NCBI RefSeq assembly: GCF_000972845.2
Contig: NC_040027.1
Location: 16,802,410 to 16,866,409 of the forward strand
Source of the DNA: Larimichthys crocea
Taxonomy: Eukaryota; Chordata; Actinopteri; Sciaenidae
Direction: 5' to 3'
DNA: 64,000 bases
Part shown: one piece after another, positions 60,531 to 64,000 of the stretch
Position numbering within the stretch: position 1 is the first letter of the stretch
Layout: every line of letters starts with the position of its first letter
Position numbers and translations under genes: made by a program
Notes under the pieces: model-generated
Database searches by the model: none
What the model saw: only the letters and a program-made list of their open reading frames with translations
Told to the model about the DNA's origin: nothing

Positions 60531-62819
60531 GTTCAATCTGCCCGCCTTCCCCTTTAGCCTTTTTTTTTTTTTTCTTCCTGAGAAACATGTAGTATTTGTC
60601 ACTGATATGTTTCAAAGATGTTGACCTACTTACGAGCTCAATCAGAGATTTTTCGCATTCAGATTCTTAGGAAGTAGAAAATGCTCAGATACTGACTGAC
60701 ACTACAGGTAAATTGATGCACAATATGTTCTCCATGCTCTTGGCCCAACTGTATATTTATAACATGAGGTGTTGACAGAATATTGACTTTCATCACTGCT
60801 TCTCGCACCCTGGGAAGCACAAACTATGTAAGGTTTATTTTTTAGTCTTTTTATTGTGGACTTTCAGATACAGTTTTTATTCCCAGATTCATGTCAGATC
60901 CTGTTTTGGTTTTAATTTGTATGTTTATATGTTCAAAATATAAACCAATATGCTCTTTATATGACCTTGTGTAATGTCTAAAGGCTCCCTAGTGGTACAG
61001 ACCTTAGAATTCTTAAATAACAAAATAATAATAATTAAAATAATCAGCACACGCTTTGTCCGGTGAGACATACTTACTGTATGTACCTCTGATCCTTTAA
61101 ATTGAAAGACAAGAGGTGTTGCTGCTGTTTTTTTATTCATAGTGATGCATGTAATATTGAGATTTCTGACCTTCAACCCAACGCATGTTTTTCAGTCTTT
61201 CAAAAGCAAATGGGATCCTTTGTAAGGATTTTCCATGGGGCTTTTAAAAGAGAGAACAATTCACAAGTCAGATTCCTCTGGAGACTGAAACCCTGCAATG
61301 TAGGTCAGGCATCTTCTTGCTGTACATCAAATTTCAGTTATCCTCATGGGGCCCAGCAGTACAAATCTATCTGTCTATCTCTCTACCTATCTTTAAATCT
61401 ATCCATCTATCCGGTCTAGGTTAGGCTGCAAGGAATGAATATTTCACAGTGATATAACAGTATATCTTGCTGATTTATTAACAACCCTGCCCATGCTGCA
61501 GCTATGATCCATCGTCAGCAGGGATTCGGGAGTATTTGTCACTCATGTCCATATTAGTAACAGGCGAAAGACAGATGTTAGTGTCAAAAAAAGGAAAAAT
61601 CCATTACTGTAACCTTTTTTCTCTCAGTGAAATAAAATAGCATGTCTATACTGTATACAGCATCATTCTTAACTTTTTTTTTATTCTGGAGAACAACAAG
61701 GCCATTAAAACAAGGAGAATATTAAAACGGGCGCATGGACGCATGCAGCCCCTCGGTCACACTGAAATATTTCTGGGGGATTAAAAATACAGCTTACTGG
61801 TTTTCAGTGGGCACACATAAGTCAACTCAGTCTGCCCTTGTTCTGGGCTTGTTTGTTATCTCTTAAGAGAGACTTCACAGAATGCTGAGATGGAGTCTGG
61901 AGAGTGCTCTGTTTTATCTTCAGTCACTGAGAGAAACCAGAGCAGCCAACAGTGCTGTGCAATGCACTGCTCCGTGTTAACTGGGGAGATTTCCAAGCTC
62001 ACTCACTAAAGAGATGAAACAAGGTCACCTCAAAGGGGAAAATAATTTTGATGTGGACTGAGATTAAGACAGGGGTGATGTTGTCAGTTACTGTCGGATT
62101 TTTCATGTTACTTACTCCAACAGGTGCTGATCTTGTTTGAAGTGTTTCATTGAGTTTATTGCTCTCTTTATGATTGTAACTACATATCAATCTGTATATG
62201 ATGGCTGCAACTTACTCATATTGGTTGTTTTGTCTTGGCCAAGAGCCCAGAACACAAACATATGGTTTTCTTGAATGCTTAGCCCTAAGGAATCCATGAT
62301 TTCCAAAAATCATGTCGTTTTTTATTGTGATGCTGCCTGATGGATTGGAGGTCATGGGCGTTCAGTGTTGAAATCCCTAAATTCATTGCAGCTTTGTGGT
62401 AACAAACATTCTCAAACTGTTGGACTGTATGCCAAGTTTCTTACAAAGTGGTGTACTTCATCGTTCCTTGCTTTAAATGAACTATTTTACATGCAGAGGT
62501 GTTTTTGAGAATTTCACAACTTTCACAGTTTTCCTATCTTTTGTGAGTGTCTATTACAAATAAGAATACATTATTAAAAAGTATACTGTGTTTTGTATTG
62601 TACTGTATTTAATTGAATATACATACATAGAAATGGTTTTAGAAGATTAACTGAATTGATCCCTCAACTGGAAAATTCTTTTTTTCACTCAAGATTTAAA
62701 AATATAGGTCCAAAATACAACCACACACACGCGAAAAGGGCTTATAGAAATGCAAATGTGGAGAGATGGTAAAGGGATGGGCAGCCACATAGTTGAGATC
62801 AGTTAGGGGTTCGGTAATC

Positions 62820-63090
62820 AAGGGTAGGTAGTGCCCAGGAAGGGAACTGGTACCTCTCCAGGTATTAATCCACACCCCATACTGTGGTGTTTGCTGGAGC
62901 TGAGCTGGCTTCCAAGTTCTCATGCACTACTACTGCTTTTTTTCCCTGTTAAAAGGGTTTTTTTCTGGGCAAGTTTTTCCTCACTCGAACCGAGGGTCTA
63001 AGGACAGAGGGTGTCACTCCCTGTACAGATTGTAAAGCCTTCTGAGGCAAATGTACTTTGTGACTTTGGGCTATACAAATAAAATCTAAA
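62820..63090 (+). mobile_element. 3' end of a common fish retroelement
   Basis: The stretch 'cctcactcgaaccgagggtctaaggacagagggtgtc' followed by 'ctgtacagattgtaaagcc', 'tctgaggcaaat' and 'gggctatacaaataaaatc' matches the wording of a very abundant teleost repeat that ends in AATAAAATTGA-type tails. The short tail repeat (taaatctgatctga) fits a retroelement 3' terminus. Its 5' boundary is uncertain. Confidence 0.65.
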
Positions 63091-64000
63091 TCTGATCTGA
63101 TAACTACTGCTGCCATCTGCTAATCATGACATTCTGGTTTTGTTCACATTTTACACAGCGTTCCACCTTTTTTGAAATCCAACAAAGACAGAAAGTATTC
63201 ACAGTTAATGACTTAGTGATTCATCAACTATCAAAACAGTTGCTGATCAATTTTCTGTTGATCATCGAAATAATTTATAATGAGTGACTTACTCTGCTTT
63301 TGTTTTTGTTTTTTTGCTTTACATTTTCTTTTACATCATACATGTAAAACTACTCTTGCTTGTTTAGCTCACCCAAAAACGGTCCAGTAGTATTTGTTCA
63401 AAGCTACTTAACTTCTGCTGCCTGACTTTCAGGATTATTATGAAATCAACATTAACCCCAGAAGACAGGTTTTGCAACAAAAAAATAAAAAATACCATGC
63501 CTTCACCATCCTAAGAATAAAAATTCAGCTCACACAATGAAACACTAAAGAATAGTGTGCATCTATATCTAGCTGTAGAAGGTTATGTGAGCTGTTTTTA
63601 TATGCTGATTAATACAAGCAAAAGAAGCCTAAGAAAGTTTAATGAGCAACTATTTTGCATTCTTTTCAAATCAACTCTGTAAATCCAGTGGGAGCTCTCA
63701 CCCTTACTAAATCTCCTTTAGTTGGCAACATGTTTTGAATTAAACTATGCACTAAATTTAAGAGTGTAAACATTCAAAATGTTTGTGAAGCTCAAATTTC
63801 TCCTTTTGATAGCAGAAAAAAAAGAAAGAGAAACATAACTGACCAGCATGACTTAAAAAACCCTCCTCTTACCACTCCAACCTGCACTAAATAAATAGTG
63901 GGAAATTACTTTTGCATGCAAAAGAGATTTCACGAGATTAAAGCAGTATATTAAGTGTGAAAGAAAGAAAGGAGACACAGCAGGAGAAAACAAGCAGGCA

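Larger units (their letters stand above)
51439..64000. other. Intergenic interval right of the RXFP3-like gene
   Basis: No gene could be supported in 12.5 kb. The longest open frame (55939-56310, 123 codons, ATG start) is cysteine-rich but resembles nothing I know and has no splice or promoter context. The interval carries repeats at 55150-55235, 56630-57155, 57095-57290 with 58600-58780, 60429-60530 and 62820-63090. A homeodomain-core-rich AT stretch at about 55490-55620 (aatttaatcccctattaatagg, cattaattattcaaag) could be a conserved non-coding element. Confidence 0.65.

Overview
The window reads as nuclear DNA of a spiny-rayed (percomorph) teleost fish. It is AT-rich and gene-poor, with microsatellites and degraded transposons in the styles typical of such genomes. 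Its three protein-coding loci have vertebrate exon structure and fish-like sequences. A 10-base run of N at 4877-4886 marks a draft-assembly join, and the sequence on its two sides is the same 473 bp, almost certainly an unmerged contig overlap.

Layout. (1) 1-16104: by inference the first part of intron 1 of an RNA-binding protein gene of the CELF family, best matched to CELF5. Only its first coding exon lies in the window, on the minus strand at 16105-16462. The intron holds microsatellites, one complete hAT-type non-autonomous element with a perfect 8-bp target duplication, and stretches that look like conserved non-coding DNA. (2) 16463-34000: intergenic, with a CA-rich celf5 5' flank, a terminal-inverted-repeat element, a Tc1-like transposase remnant, a tRNA-derived SINE, a 42-bp x 4 minisatellite, a solo LTR with a perfect 5-bp target duplication, and a 760-bp inverted-repeat element. 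(3) 34433-40645: a complete ten-exon creb3l3 (CREBH) gene on the plus strand. I could assemble it with all splice phases agreeing into 433 codons. A near-perfect DR1 nuclear-receptor element lies about 330 bp upstream of its start codon. (4) 41073-49318: intergenic, with two palindromic foldback elements. (5) 49536-50717: an intact single-exon relaxin-3/INSL5-type receptor (RXFP3/RXFP4 family, 393 aa) on the plus strand, with a TATA box and two short upstream ORFs. (6) 50718-64000: no gene seen; repeats, including one element apparently nested in another.

The three genes do not form a pathway. celf5 encodes a neuronal splicing and translation regulator, creb3l3 an ER-anchored transcription factor of liver and gut, and the third gene a peptide GPCR. 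Their linkage is the most informative feature. Human 1q21-q22 carries CELF3, CREB3L4 and RXFP4, while human 19p13.3 carries CELF5 and CREB3L3 without an RXFP gene. This window therefore looks like the 19p13.3 counterpart that has kept the receptor. I found no CRISPR array, no rRNA and no functional tRNA gene, and no clear sign of a wholly new system.
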